Shown here: positions 1-6,942 of the stretch, piece after piece
How positions within the stretch are numbered: position 1 is the first letter of the stretch
Layout: each line of letters opens with the position of its first letter
Assembly: GCA_023457535.1 (NCBI GenBank)
Contig: JAEWLN010000094.1
Coordinates: forward strand, 1 to 22,858
DNA: 22,858 nucleotides
Reading direction: 5' to 3'
From: Bacteroidota bacterium
Lineage (GTDB): Bacteria > Bacteroidota > Bacteroidia > Flavobacteriales > Flavobacteriaceae
Notes under the pieces: model-generated
The model's database searches: none
The model's input: only the letters and a program-made list of their open reading frames with translations
Told to the model about the DNA's origin: nothing
Program-made: the position numbers and the translations under genes

Positions 1-75
1 AAAAATTCTGCCGATTTCCCGTAAAACATTGGCAAGCGGCATGTTGGAACAAAAACTTTTTTTCCCACACCGGCG

Positions 76-216
76 CGTGAGCGATGGAAGCGGCATCCTT
101 TTGCGGCCGCAGCATTGACCGGCCGTAAAAAAATCGTTCCGCAAACTGTTTTAGCGAGGGGAACAACCAGCCGGTGGCCGGGCCGTAAAAGATACAGCGG
201 ACAGCGCGACGGCGCC
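76..216 (+). ncRNA. Structured RNA candidate (Flavo-1-like motif)
   Basis: The stretch is GC-rich and full of pairing potential and does not look coding. GATG(83-86)/CATC(94-97) can close a small hairpin. TTTTGCGGCC at 99-108 pairs, with one G-U, to GGCCGTAAAA at 121-130 or to the identical copy at 181-190. The string from GATGGAAGCGGCATCC to AAAAGATACAGCGGACAGC matches a motif I recall as recurrent between genes in flavobacterial genomes. It may be the Flavo-1 RNA, but I cannot run the covariance model. A terminator-like hairpin with a T-run lies about 60 nt downstream on the same strand. Function unknown. Strand is inferred from that terminator. Confidence 0.5.
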
Positions 217-265
217 TACACCATATATATTAAGGAAACGGGAGGTGCGGCGCCGGCACGCCCAT

Positions 266-298
266 AAAAAAAACCGCATATGCGGCTTATTTTTTTTC
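266..298. terminator. Bidirectional intrinsic terminator
   Basis: The perfect palindrome CCGCATATGCGG (274-285) is flanked by an A-run at 266-273 and a T-run at 291-297. It can therefore stop transcription of the DUF4294 gene on the minus strand, whose TAA stop overlaps its edge, and of any transcript from the RNA candidate on the plus strand. Confidence 0.8.
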
Positions 299-967
299 TG
301 CAAATTCTGAAGCTTTCTTTTCCCAGTATGCCGTGAGTTCGTCGAGATCGAGCGGATGGGCCGGCGCCTGACGAACGAGTCGCCCGCGCTGGAACGCACG
401 CTCAAGTATGGTTTCGATCAGAAAATCCTCGTTGACCTGGAACGGCAGGTACTGTCGTTTGATGTCGATGTCAAAGACTTTGCCCGTATTGCTGTACCAA
501 AACGCCGTCCATCCGCTTTTGAGGTCTTTGATCAAGTCGAAGGTTGTGCGGCCTGTTTGGCGATGGACGAGTTTGACCAGAATCTGGCCTTGTTTGCGCG
601 AGAGTTTCTTGAGTTGTGCCTCAAATTCGCTCTCCATATAGTTCTCGACGATCTTGAAATACTTCTTCTTTTCGCGGTTCGTTTTAAGCGCAGCCATATT
701 TTTATTGAGCATCGTGAGCCGCTCGGAGGCAATTTTGGCATATGGATACACGCGGTAGACGCGATTTTGAAGCAATTGGAACGCCTTTCTTTCTTCTGGC
801 GTAAGGTGGGACTTTTCAATGACAACCTCGGGGAGTTCGATTGGATCTGTATCCGATATGGTGTCGGTGTCTTTGAGAATGTATCCCATTTGCGTTTCTT
901 CATCGACCTGCGCATGCACGGACAGGGAAAGGAAGAATACAACCAACAGCGATAAGGTACGTTTCAT
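287..967 (-). CDS. DUF4294 family secreted protein
   Basis: The 226-residue product begins with a signal peptide (KR, hydrophobic core, cleavage near VHAQ). It continues with a charged, mostly helical domain typical of the Bacteroidetes DUF4294 family: an LPEVVIEK segment, then a YRVYPYAKIA motif around residues 70-80, and a later KLVHRQTG...FDLIKDLKSGW...FWYSNTG block. Function of the family is unknown. The position next to an M42 peptidase gene in the opposite direction is, as I recall, common in flavobacteria. The ATG is the first one after a TAnnTTTG box on the minus strand, and the gene ends on a strong terminator. Family call is confident; role is not assigned. Confidence 0.85.
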   Translation of the reverse strand: MKRTLSLLVVFFLSLSVHAQVDEETQMGYILKDTDTISDTDPIELPEVVIEKSHLTPEERKAFQLLQNRVYRVYPYAKIASERLTMLNKNMAALKTNREKKKYFKIVENYMESEFEAQLKKLSRKQGQILVKLVHRQTGRTTFDLIKDLKSGWTAFWYSNTGKVFDIDIKRQYLPFQVNEDFLIETILERAFQRGRLVRQAPAHPLDLDELTAYWEKKASEFAEKK

Positions 968-986
968 GATCCAAAATTTATGTTGC

Positions 987-994
987 CAAAATTA
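987..994 (-). promoter_or_regulatory. Candidate -7 box for the DUF4294 gene
   Basis: Read on the minus strand this is TAATTTTG, an exact match to the Bacteroidetes TAnnTTTG consensus, about 20 nt before the ATG. A well-spaced TTG -33 element is not obvious. Confidence 0.4.
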
Positions 995-1049
995 TACATT
1001 AAAATCACAACTGTAGTGCCAAATTTTTAAATTAGCCAAAAAATCAAAC

Positions 1050-2138
1050 ATGAATACAAAACCGATATTGAAAAAATCTTCGATCGACTTTTTGACCCGC
1101 TACCTGAACAATGCATCGCCTACCGGATTTGAAGCCGAAGGCCAGAAATTGTGGATGGACTACGTAAAACCTTATGTTGATACGTTCATCACCGACACGT
1201 ACGGATCGGCAGTGGCTGTGATCAATCCGGAAGCACAATATAAAGTAGTGATCGAGGGTCACGCCGATGAAATCTCGTGGTACGTTAATTATATCACGGA
1301 CAACGGACTGATCTATGTGATCCGCAATGGTGGATCGGACCACCAGATCGCGCCGTCCAAACGCGTCAACATCCATACGCCAAACGGAATCGTAAAAGGG
1401 GTATTCGGCTGGCCGGCCATCCACACGCGCAGCCGGAACAAAGAAGAAGGTGCGCGCATCGACAATATTTTTGTGGATGTGGGCTGCAGCAGCAAAGACG
1501 AAGTGGAAAAATTGGGTGTGCATGTAGGCTGTGTGATCACCTATCCCGATGATTTCATGATTCTGAACGAGAATAAATTCGTTTGCCGGGCCATTGATAA
1601 CCGCATGGGCGGATTTATGATTGCCGAAGTGGCGCGTTTGCTGCACGAAAACAAAAAGAAATTGCCGTTTGGCTTGTATATCACCAACTCGGTCCAGGAA
1701 GAAGTAGGTTTGCGCGGTGCCGAAATGATCACCAAAACCATACGCCCGAACGTAGCCATTGTCACCGATGTTTGCCACGATACCTCTACCCCGATGATCG
1801 ACAAAAAGATTGAAGGCGATCTCCAAATGGGGAAAGGCCCGGTAATTGCGTACGCGCCGGCAGTTCAAAACAAATTGCGCCAATTGATCGTTGAAACGGC
1901 ACAGGAAAAATCCATTCCATTCCAGAGACACGCTTCCTCACGCGTGACCGGCACCGACACCGACGCATTTGCCTACAGCAACGGAGGCGTAGCTTCGGCG
2001 CTGATTTCACTGCCATTGCGCTACATGCATACTACCGTTGAAATGGTACACCGCGACGACGTAGAGAACGTGATCCGATTGATTTACGAATCACTGCTCA
2101 AGATCAAGGACAATGAGTCATTTTCGTACTTCCAATGA
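1050..2138 (+). CDS. M42 family metallopeptidase (aminopeptidase)
   Basis: The 362-residue cytosolic enzyme has the full set of M42 dinuclear zinc ligands in order: His71 in GHADE, bridging Asp183 in AIDNR, the Glu217-Glu218 pair in QEEVG (general base and ligand), Asp240 in VTDVCHD, and His327 in YMHTTVE. The N-terminal ASPTGFE segment is also typical. M42 enzymes release N-terminal residues from peptides and form large dodecameric shells. Some members are annotated as glucanases without good support, so aminopeptidase is the safer call. Length fits the family. It is divergent from the DUF4294 gene and ends 1 nt before a strong terminator. Confidence 0.93.
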   Translation: MNTKPILKKSSIDFLTRYLNNASPTGFEAEGQKLWMDYVKPYVDTFITDTYGSAVAVINPEAQYKVVIEGHADEISWYVNYITDNGLIYVIRNGGSDHQIAPSKRVNIHTPNGIVKGVFGWPAIHTRSRNKEEGARIDNIFVDVGCSSKDEVEKLGVHVGCVITYPDDFMILNENKFVCRAIDNRMGGFMIAEVARLLHENKKKLPFGLYITNSVQEEVGLRGAEMITKTIRPNVAIVTDVCHDTSTPMIDKKIEGDLQMGKGPVIAYAPAVQNKLRQLIVETAQEKSIPFQRHASSRVTGTDTDAFAYSNGGVASALISLPLRYMHTTVEMVHRDDVENVIRLIYESLLKIKDNESFSYFQ

Positions 2139-2164
2139 AAAAAGCGCCTGAAAAGGCGCTTTTT
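2139..2164. terminator. Bidirectional terminator between convergent genes
   Basis: AAAAAGCGCC (2139-2148), loop TGAAAA, then GGCGCTTTTT (2155-2164) form a perfect 10-bp stem with an A-run on one side and a T-run on the other. It lies directly after the M42 peptidase stop and downstream of the convergent minus-strand gene. Confidence 0.88.
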
Positions 2165-2201
2165 GCTTCTACTAAACTCTAATTAAACTATTTATGAAAA
2201 A

Positions 2202-2693
2202 TCAAAACTCGGGCATTGGGCAGGTATTGGTCCACGTATCGGGCATGATTGCTTCGATGATGGAATTGTCTTCCTGGATCATGTCTTCGATGGTTTTCTC
2301 GAGATAGAGCGGACGCACATCGTTTACACCTGTGCTTTCGATGATTTGCTGATCGCTTGAAATGATGTCTTCGGCGGTCATTTGCTGGAAAAATAAGTAA
2401 CCTTCATCTTTGAGTACACTTTCAGTTATTCTTTTGTCCTCGGCAATAACATCTTCCAATGCTTTGTTGGCTGCGGCCACAACCGATTCCGGATTCAAAA
2501 CTGCCGTATCGGCTACAGGAGCAAATTTTCCAGGCTCGCTGACCAATGATTCGGCCAGGTGGTTCTCGTATTGTTGCGCCTGGACAGCAGCCACAACACG
2601 TTCGTTTGAAACAACGCCTTTGATAAGGCTTGTCTCGGCGTTGACATTGCCAAAGGCAAACAAAGCCAAACTGAGGGTGATTAATGATTTCAT
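2202..2693 (-). CDS. Small secreted protein with three 28-residue repeats
   Basis: The 163-residue product starts with a clear Sec signal peptide (cleavage near NVNA-E, residue 19-20). I do not recognise a family. The mature part is acidic and contains three copies of a motif of the form E-D-[VIM]-I-x-x-D-x-x-I-x-E, starting at Glu80, Glu108 and Glu136, that is exactly 28 residues apart. The region before them (residues 20-77) is Ala- and Val-rich. No membrane segment follows the signal peptide, so a periplasmic or exported location is likely. The start is the first ATG after a TAnnTTTG box. Reality as a gene is well supported by signal peptide and repeat; function unknown. Confidence 0.75.
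   Translation of the reverse strand: MKSLITLSLALFAFGNVNAETSLIKGVVSNERVVAAVQAQQYENHLAESLVSEPGKFAPVADTAVLNPESVVAAANKALEDVIAEDKRITESVLKDEGYLFFQQMTAEDIISSDQQIIESTGVNDVRPLYLEKTIEDMIQEDNSIIEAIMPDTWTNTCPMPEF
2250..2464 (-). repeat. Protein-level tandem repeat, 3 x 28 residues
   Basis: In the encoded protein the cores LEDVIAEDKRITES, AEDIISSDQQIIES and IEDMIQEDNSIIEA recur with a strict 84-nt (28-residue) period. The DNA copies have diverged, so this is an old internal duplication rather than a recent array. Confidence 0.75.
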
Positions 2694-2737
2694 GATAATT
2701 GATTTTTGATGATTGATGATGATTGTAATATTCTATG

Positions 2738-2745
2738 CAAATATA
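2738..2745 (-). promoter_or_regulatory. Candidate -7 box for the 28-residue-repeat gene
   Basis: On the minus strand this reads TATATTTG, a perfect TAnnTTTG match, about 45 nt upstream of the ATG at 2693. The -33 TTG is not evident. Confidence 0.5.
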
Positions 2746-2803
2746 TATCTTTTATCTAGTATCTTGTTTTGCATAGTACCTGTTTTTAACTGTTTTTTAA
2801 CAA

Positions 2804-3220
2804 TTAAAGTGATTTTAGGTAAGCTTCGGCATCTGTGGCTTTGGACAACGTTGCGTGTTTGAGCGCCGTAAAGCCTTTGCTGTCTTTCATTTTTACGTCT
2901 GCGCCATTGGCGATAAGATACTTCACGATCTCGACGTGATTGTATCGCGCGGCGAGCATCAGCGGCGTCATTCCGTTAGACCGTTCGTTAACGTCGGCGC
3001 CATATTCGACAAATTTTTTGACCAATTCGGTTTCGCCTTTACTAATGGCGATGCACAGGGGTGTGGTGCGAAAATCGGGTGATGAAACAACGGTCGCCAC
3101 AGGTTCGGACGACGCAAATGAAAAGGTCGAAAAAGCGATCAGGCTGGCGCCCAGAAAGATGAATGATTTTGCTCCTACGAGCGCAGATTTTTCCAAAAGG
3201 AATTGATTTTGTGTTTTCAT
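2804..3220 (-). CDS. Secreted ankyrin-repeat protein
   Basis: From the ATG at 3220 (MKTQNQF) the product is 138 residues. An N-terminal hydrophobic segment (AKSFIFLGASLIAFSTFSFA) looks like a signal peptide. It is followed by about two and a half ankyrin repeats with the usual TPLxxAxxxGxxELVKxxxEYGADVN pattern: TTPLCIAISKGETELV, then MTPLMLAARYNHVEIVKYLI, then FTALKHATLSKATDAEAY. An open frame extends upstream to 3376 but has no signal-peptide logic and runs into the purC terminator, so the later ATG is chosen. Ankyrin repeats bind proteins; the partner is unknown. Periplasmic single-domain ankyrin proteins of this type occur widely. Confidence 0.85.
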   Translation of the reverse strand: MKTQNQFLLEKSALVGAKSFIFLGASLIAFSTFSFASSEPVATVVSSPDFRTTPLCIAISKGETELVKKFVEYGADVNERSNGMTPLMLAARYNHVEIVKYLIANGADVKMKDSKGFTALKHATLSKATDAEAYLKSL

Positions 3221-3317
3221 GATTTCTTTGATTTGATGATTTGAAAATATAGACGTCCGCAAAATCAAAAACGTTACATTATTTGCATCATTTAACAATT
3301 TTTTAAGTTCAGTCCAT

Positions 3318-3344
3318 AAAAAAAGCAGTCGTCCGACTGCTTTT
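3318..3344 (-). terminator. Intrinsic terminator of purC
   Basis: AAAAGCAGTCG (3321-3331), loop TC, CGACTGCTTTT (3334-3344) form an 11-bp stem immediately after the purC stop. On the minus strand it ends in a run of at least eight T. It also separates purC from the ankyrin gene promoter. Confidence 0.9.
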
Positions 3345-3347
3345 AAC

Positions 3348-4301
3348 TTACCTGCTTTCCAGAAACGCCTGTACATGATGTTCGATGCGCTTTTCGATAT
3401 CCTCCAACGGCGCCTTTACAAACGGTTCTCCGATGATTTGCTCATACAATTCAATGTATCGTTGGGATACACTGGTTACGTATTCATCGGTCATTTCCGG
3501 AATTTGCTGACCTTGCTTTCCCTGAAAACCGTTTGCGATCAGCCATTGCCGTACAAATTCTTTCGAGAGTTGCTTTTGTGCCTCGCCCCTCTCCTGACGC
3601 CCGTGATAGCCGTCGGCGTAAAAATAGCGCGAGGAATCCGGGGTGTGGATTTCGTCGATCAAAACAATCTTACCGTCTTTGGTCTTCCCGAATTCATATT
3701 TGGTATCCACTAAAATCAGCCCGCGATCAGCGGCAATTTGCGTCCCGCGCTGAAACAAAGCATAGGTGTAATTTTCAAGCACCAGATAATCGTCTTCAGA
3801 TACAATTCCTTTGGCCAGAATCTCCTGCCGCGAAATATCCTCGTCGTGGGCGCCGTGATCGGCTTTGGTCGACGGCGTAATGACGGGCGATGGAAGTCTG
3901 TCGTTTTCTTTTAGCCCTTCAGGCAGCGCCACACCGCAAAGTTCGCGTTTGCCCGATGCGTATTCCCGGGCGGCATGTCCCGATAAATAACCTCGTATGA
4001 CCATCTCGACTTTGAACGGCTCACACAAATGTCCCACGGCCACGTTCGGATCCGGCGTCGCGATCAGCCAATTGGGCACGATGTCGTTGGTCAATTCCAT
4101 AAAACGCGTCGCGATCTGGTTCAAAATCTGCCCTTTGTAAGGAATGCCTTTGGGCAAGACCACGTCAAATGCAGACAATCGGTCTGTGGCGATCATCACG
4201 AGCAATTCGTTGCCGATGTTGTAAACTTCGCGGACTTTACCCCGATAAACGGACTTTTGCCCCGGAAAATTAAATTGGGTGTTGGTAATGGTGTTGTGCA
4301 T
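3348..4301 (-). CDS. purC: Phosphoribosylaminoimidazole-succinocarboxamide synthase
   Basis: SAICAR synthase joins CAIR and aspartate with ATP in de novo purine synthesis. The 317-residue product has the family signatures: YRGKVREVYNI near the N-terminus (nucleotide-binding glycine/lysine region), ATDRLSAFDVVLPKGIPYKG, VEMVIRGYLSGHA, and LVDTKYEFGK followed by LIDEIHTPDSSRY, which carry substrate- and metal-binding acidic residues. Length matches the long bacterial/yeast-like form. It stands alone, with its own promoter (4330-4363) and terminator (3318-3344). There is no riboswitch-like structure in the short leader. Confidence 0.97.
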   Translation of the reverse strand: MHNTITNTQFNFPGQKSVYRGKVREVYNIGNELLVMIATDRLSAFDVVLPKGIPYKGQILNQIATRFMELTNDIVPNWLIATPDPNVAVGHLCEPFKVEMVIRGYLSGHAAREYASGKRELCGVALPEGLKENDRLPSPVITPSTKADHGAHDEDISRQEILAKGIVSEDDYLVLENYTYALFQRGTQIAADRGLILVDTKYEFGKTKDGKIVLIDEIHTPDSSRYFYADGYHGRQERGEAQKQLSKEFVRQWLIANGFQGKQGQQIPEMTDEYVTSVSQRYIELYEQIIGEPFVKAPLEDIEKRIEHHVQAFLESR

Positions 4302-4329
4302 GTTGTGTTGTTTAAACCTTTCGGCTGCG

Positions 4330-4363
4330 CAAAAATAACGGTTTTTAGCCGATCGTAAAACAA
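4330..4363 (-). promoter_or_regulatory. purC promoter
   Basis: On the minus strand a TTG (4361-4363) is followed after 23 nt by TATTTTTG (4330-4337), a perfect -7 box. The spacer is at the long end of the range. Predicted transcription starts about 20 nt before the ATG. Confidence 0.6.
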
Positions 4364-4628
4364 AACCTTACCTTTTGAACCCTCGTCCCGACCGATTGTC
4401 TTACTGCCGCACGACTTTAAACACTTTCGTGTACTGCTGACCAGCCCGCTTACGATGTAATTTCAGTGCACGCAAAAGCACACAATAAAAAAGTAAAAAC
4501 TGATCTCATATCGATTGAATTCAGTTACATCGCATTGAGATTTGGGACGTAATATGAATTGCGGTCATTAAAAGTAGTATTTATTCGCGTGACCGGATAA
4601 ATGCAAAAAAAATAATTCCCTGCAGTTT
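4364..4628. other. Intergenic gap between phoH and purC
   Basis: Apart from the purC promoter and a possible gene tail at 4401-4505, this stretch shows no convincing ORF, RNA or strong hairpin. It is AT-rich towards the phoH end, where AATAAT- and A-rich runs follow the phoH stop without a clear terminator stem. Confidence 0.5.
4401..4505 (-). pseudogene. Possible remnant of a T9SS sorting-domain tail
   Basis: A 34-codon open stretch on the minus strand, without start codon and preceded by a stop, ends in GQQYTKVFKVVRQ. That resembles the last residues of type A C-terminal sorting domains of T9SS cargo. Only the tail is visible, so it could be a decayed gene end or chance. Confidence 0.2.
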
Positions 4629-5579
4629 TTAATCCTGGTTTTCGATCTGTTTGTAGGCGTCGATGACTTTTTTGACCAATCGGTGGCGCACAATGTCTTT
4701 GTCGTCAAGATAAATAATGCCGATGCCGTCAATGTCTTTGAGCACGAGCAGCGCTTCTTTGAGTCCTGAGATGGTGCGGCGCGGTAAATCCACCTGTCCC
4801 GGATCGCCCGTAATCATGAATTTGGCGTTCTTGCCCATGCGCGTAAGGAACATTTTCATCTGTGAATGCGTGGTGTTCTGGGCCTCGTCGAGGATCACAA
4901 ATGCATTGTCGAGCGTTCGTCCGCGCATGAATGCCAACGGTGCGATCTGAATAATGCCTTTGAGAATGTAATCTTCGAGCGATTGTGGAGGAATCATATC
5001 GCGCAATGCATCGTAAAGTGGCTGCATGTACGGATCGAGCTTCTCTTTCATGTCACCTGGCAAAAAACCGAGGTTCTCCCCCGCCTCTACCGCCGGACGC
5101 GTCAGAATGATCCGCTTGACCTGTTTTTCTTTGAGCGCCTTGACCGCCATAGCCACGCCTGTGTAGGTTTTTCCGGTTCCGGCCGGACCCACGGCAAACA
5201 CCATGTCGTTTTTTTCCATTTTGTTGACCAAAAGCTGCTGGTTGGGCGTCATCGCCTTGATGATTTTTCCACCGATGCCGTGTACGAGAATTTTATCCGA
5301 ATCCGGCATGCGTTGTTCGTCCTGGGCATTGCTTTGGATCACGCGTTCAATTACGTTGTCGTCGATGCGCTGGTATCGGTTAAAATGCTGCATGAGCCTG
5401 TTGAACCGGATTTCAAATTCGTCGAGCACTTCCTTTTCGCCAAACGCCTTGATCGTCGTGCCGCGCGCCACGATTTTTAATTTAGGATAGTATTTTTTGA
5501 TCGTCTCAAGATGAGCGTCCTGTGCACCCCAAAAATCCTTTGGCGCGATATCTTCGAGTTCTATGATTCTTTCGTTCAA
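4629..5579 (-). CDS. phoH: PhoH family ATPase (PhoH-like protein)
   Basis: The 316-residue cytosolic P-loop protein has Walker A GPAGTGKT at 131-138, the RPAVEAGENLGFLPGD block at 161-176, Walker B VILDEAQN at 228-235, and the ITGDPGQVDLP sensor-like motif at 256-266. PhoH-like ATPases (YbeZ group) are linked to RNA metabolism and ribosome function, and often sit near ybeY, which is not seen here. The frame has an in-frame TAA a few codons upstream, and the next internal Met is at residue 65, inside the conserved region. Translation therefore very probably starts at the TTG at 5577-5579. It is divergent from the DUF62 gene, and their promoters overlap. Confidence 0.93.
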   Translation of the reverse strand: MNERIIELEDIAPKDFWGAQDAHLETIKKYYPKLKIVARGTTIKAFGEKEVLDEFEIRFNRLMQHFNRYQRIDDNVIERVIQSNAQDEQRMPDSDKILVHGIGGKIIKAMTPNQQLLVNKMEKNDMVFAVGPAGTGKTYTGVAMAVKALKEKQVKRIILTRPAVEAGENLGFLPGDMKEKLDPYMQPLYDALRDMIPPQSLEDYILKGIIQIAPLAFMRGRTLDNAFVILDEAQNTTHSQMKMFLTRMGKNAKFMITGDPGQVDLPRRTISGLKEALLVLKDIDGIGIIYLDDKDIVRHRLVKKVIDAYKQIENQD

Positions 5580-5619
5580 AAGCAGTCTTTTTTAATTAGA
5601 AAATTAAGCCATTTAATGT

Positions 5620-5627
5620 TAGCTTTG
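5620..5627 (+). promoter_or_regulatory. Candidate -7 box for the SAM hydroxide adenosyltransferase gene
   Basis: TAGCTTTG matches TAnnTTTG exactly. It lies 55 nt before the ATG at 5683. No clear TTG at the -33 position. Confidence 0.45.
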
Positions 5628-5631
5628 CACT

Positions 5632-5639
5632 CAAATGTA
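5632..5639 (-). promoter_or_regulatory. Candidate -7 box for phoH
   Basis: On the minus strand this reads TACATTTG, an exact consensus match, about 52 nt before the TTG start of phoH. It lies only 4 bp from the opposite-strand box at 5620-5627. Confidence 0.45.
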
Positions 5640-5682
5640 AGCATTTTTAAAGACCCCGGCCTTATTATTTATAAACAATTTT

Positions 5683-6525
5683 ATGTCAATAATCACGCTG
5701 ACGACAGACTTTGGATTGAAGGACCATTTTGTGGGTGCCCTCAAAGGAAAAATCCTGTCCGAGTTCCCGGAAGCCGTCATTATCGACATTTCGCACGGGA
5801 TTGGCGCGTTCCATGCCGCCGAGGCCAGTTACATCATCGGGGCGGCTTACAAAAGTTTTCCAAAAGGCACGGTACACCTGATTGGCGTCGACGCCGAGCG
5901 AACCATTGAAACCCCGCAGCACCTGGCCGTAAAGTGGAACGACCACTATTTCATCTGCGCCGACAACGGGATCCTGGGTATGCTGATGCAAAAGATCGTT
6001 CCCCAAAAAATGGTCGCCATCAACATCCACGACCGGCTTCACGGCGATGCGACGGATCTGGACGTGTTTGTGACCGTGGCATGTCATATTGCAAGAGGCG
6101 GTTTACTTAACGTAATCGGGCGTGACGTCAGCACGATCAAACAAATCACGGAATTGCAGCCGCATGTCCTGACCGGAAAATCAGGCATTCGCGGCTACGT
6201 GGTCTACATCGACCATTTTGGCAACGTTGTGACCAATATTTCAAAGAAGATGTTTCTCGAGACGGCCAAAGGCAGGCCTTATGAGATCATTACCAATCAA
6301 AAAACCCGGGGAAACCGGTCGGCCATCAAAACAATCTGGCCCAATTATTCCGATGTCGTTCCCGATCAATCGCCGCTCAAAGATTACGAAGGGCAAAAAC
6401 TCGCCATTTTCAACGAAGGCGGGTTTCTTGAAATCGCGATCTTCCGGCCAAACCCCACTTACGGCAGTGCGTCCTCACTGCTCGGATTGCAATACCGCGA
6501 TCCTGTAACCATTAATTTCCTGTAA
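5683..6525 (+). CDS. SAM hydroxide adenosyltransferase (DUF62 family)
   Basis: The family hydrolyses S-adenosylmethionine to adenosine and methionine with an activated water, and is related to fluorinase and chlorinase. The 280-residue product shows LTTDFGLKD at the N-terminus, IGVD around 67-70, a CADNGIL block at 92-98, YIDHFGNVVTN around 175-185, and a C-terminal GFLEIAIFRPNPTYGSAS. Asp70 and His135 could be the catalytic Asp and His. The usual Arg seven residues after the Asp is not present at that spacing (an Arg occurs three residues after). Halogenase activity is unlikely from the context. It forms an operon with the ABM-like gene 6 nt downstream. Confidence 0.9.
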   Translation: MSIITLTTDFGLKDHFVGALKGKILSEFPEAVIIDISHGIGAFHAAEASYIIGAAYKSFPKGTVHLIGVDAERTIETPQHLAVKWNDHYFICADNGILGMLMQKIVPQKMVAINIHDRLHGDATDLDVFVTVACHIARGGLLNVIGRDVSTIKQITELQPHVLTGKSGIRGYVVYIDHFGNVVTNISKKMFLETAKGRPYEIITNQKTRGNRSAIKTIWPNYSDVVPDQSPLKDYEGQKLAIFNEGGFLEIAIFRPNPTYGSASSLLGLQYRDPVTINFL

Positions 6526-6531
6526 TTTTTT

Positions 6532-6828
6532 ATGTTTGTACGCATTGTCAAAATGAGTTTTCACGAAGAAAACGTCCCGGCGTTCCTGGCCAATTTCGAT
6601 CTGATGAAAGAAAAGATACGAAACAGCCCCGGCAACCGTTTATTGGAGTTGTACCGCGACAAAAACCAACCCGGCATATTTTTTACCTACAGCTATTGGG
6701 AAACCGAGCAGGATTTGGAAAATTACCGCCAATCGGAGTTGTTTTACGACGTGTGGCAGTTTACCAAAAAATTGTTCAACGACAAACCCGAGGCCTGGAG
6801 CGTGGACAAAATCGTCAGTTTGAAATAG
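6532..6828 (+). CDS. Antibiotic biosynthesis monooxygenase (ABM) domain protein
   Basis: The 98-residue protein has the ferredoxin-like ABM pattern: MFVRIVKMSF first strand, a helix with VPAFLANFDLMKEKIRNSPG, then LLELYRDKNQPGIFFTYSYWETEQDLENYRQSELF, and a last helix and strand. Proteins of this size act as small quinol or aromatic monooxygenases or heme-handling enzymes, but many have no known substrate. The SYWETxxDLxxYR motif is strongly typical. It starts 6 nt after the SAM hydroxide adenosyltransferase stop, so the two are probably co-transcribed. Substrate cannot be inferred. Confidence 0.85.
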   Translation: MFVRIVKMSFHEENVPAFLANFDLMKEKIRNSPGNRLLELYRDKNQPGIFFTYSYWETEQDLENYRQSELFYDVWQFTKKLFNDKPEAWSVDKIVSLK

Positions 6829-6851
6829 TAAAGGGCAAGGTTAAAAGTTGC

Positions 6852-6859
6852 TAACTTTG
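6852..6859 (+). promoter_or_regulatory. Candidate -7 box for gldFG
   Basis: TAACTTTG matches TAnnTTTG exactly. Transcription would begin near 6866, leaving a leader of about 75 nt that includes the heptamer repeat at 6877-6925. No good TTG at -33. Confidence 0.45.
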
Positions 6860-6876
6860 GAACCCGGATCCCACGC

Positions 6877-6925
6877 AAACTTTAAACTTTAAACCTTAAA
6901 CCTCAAACTTTAAACTTTAAACGTT
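6877..6925 (+). repeat. Seven-copy heptamer tandem repeat in the gldF leader
   Basis: Seven consecutive 7-bp units read AAACTTT, AAACTTT, AAACCTT, AAACCTC, AAACTTT, AAACTTT, AAACGTT. Four are identical. The array ends 17 nt before the gldF ATG. Confidence 0.9.
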
Positions 6926-6942
6926 AACCCAGAACCAATAAA

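Noticed and set aside
1044..1931. Long minus-strand open frame (295 codons) inside the M42 peptidase gene
   Set aside because: It is a mirror of a confidently identified gene with all metal ligands and has no domain-like sequence.
3221..3376. Upstream extension of the ankyrin gene
   Set aside because: It would place a charged segment before the signal peptide and run through the ankyrin leader and the purC terminator.
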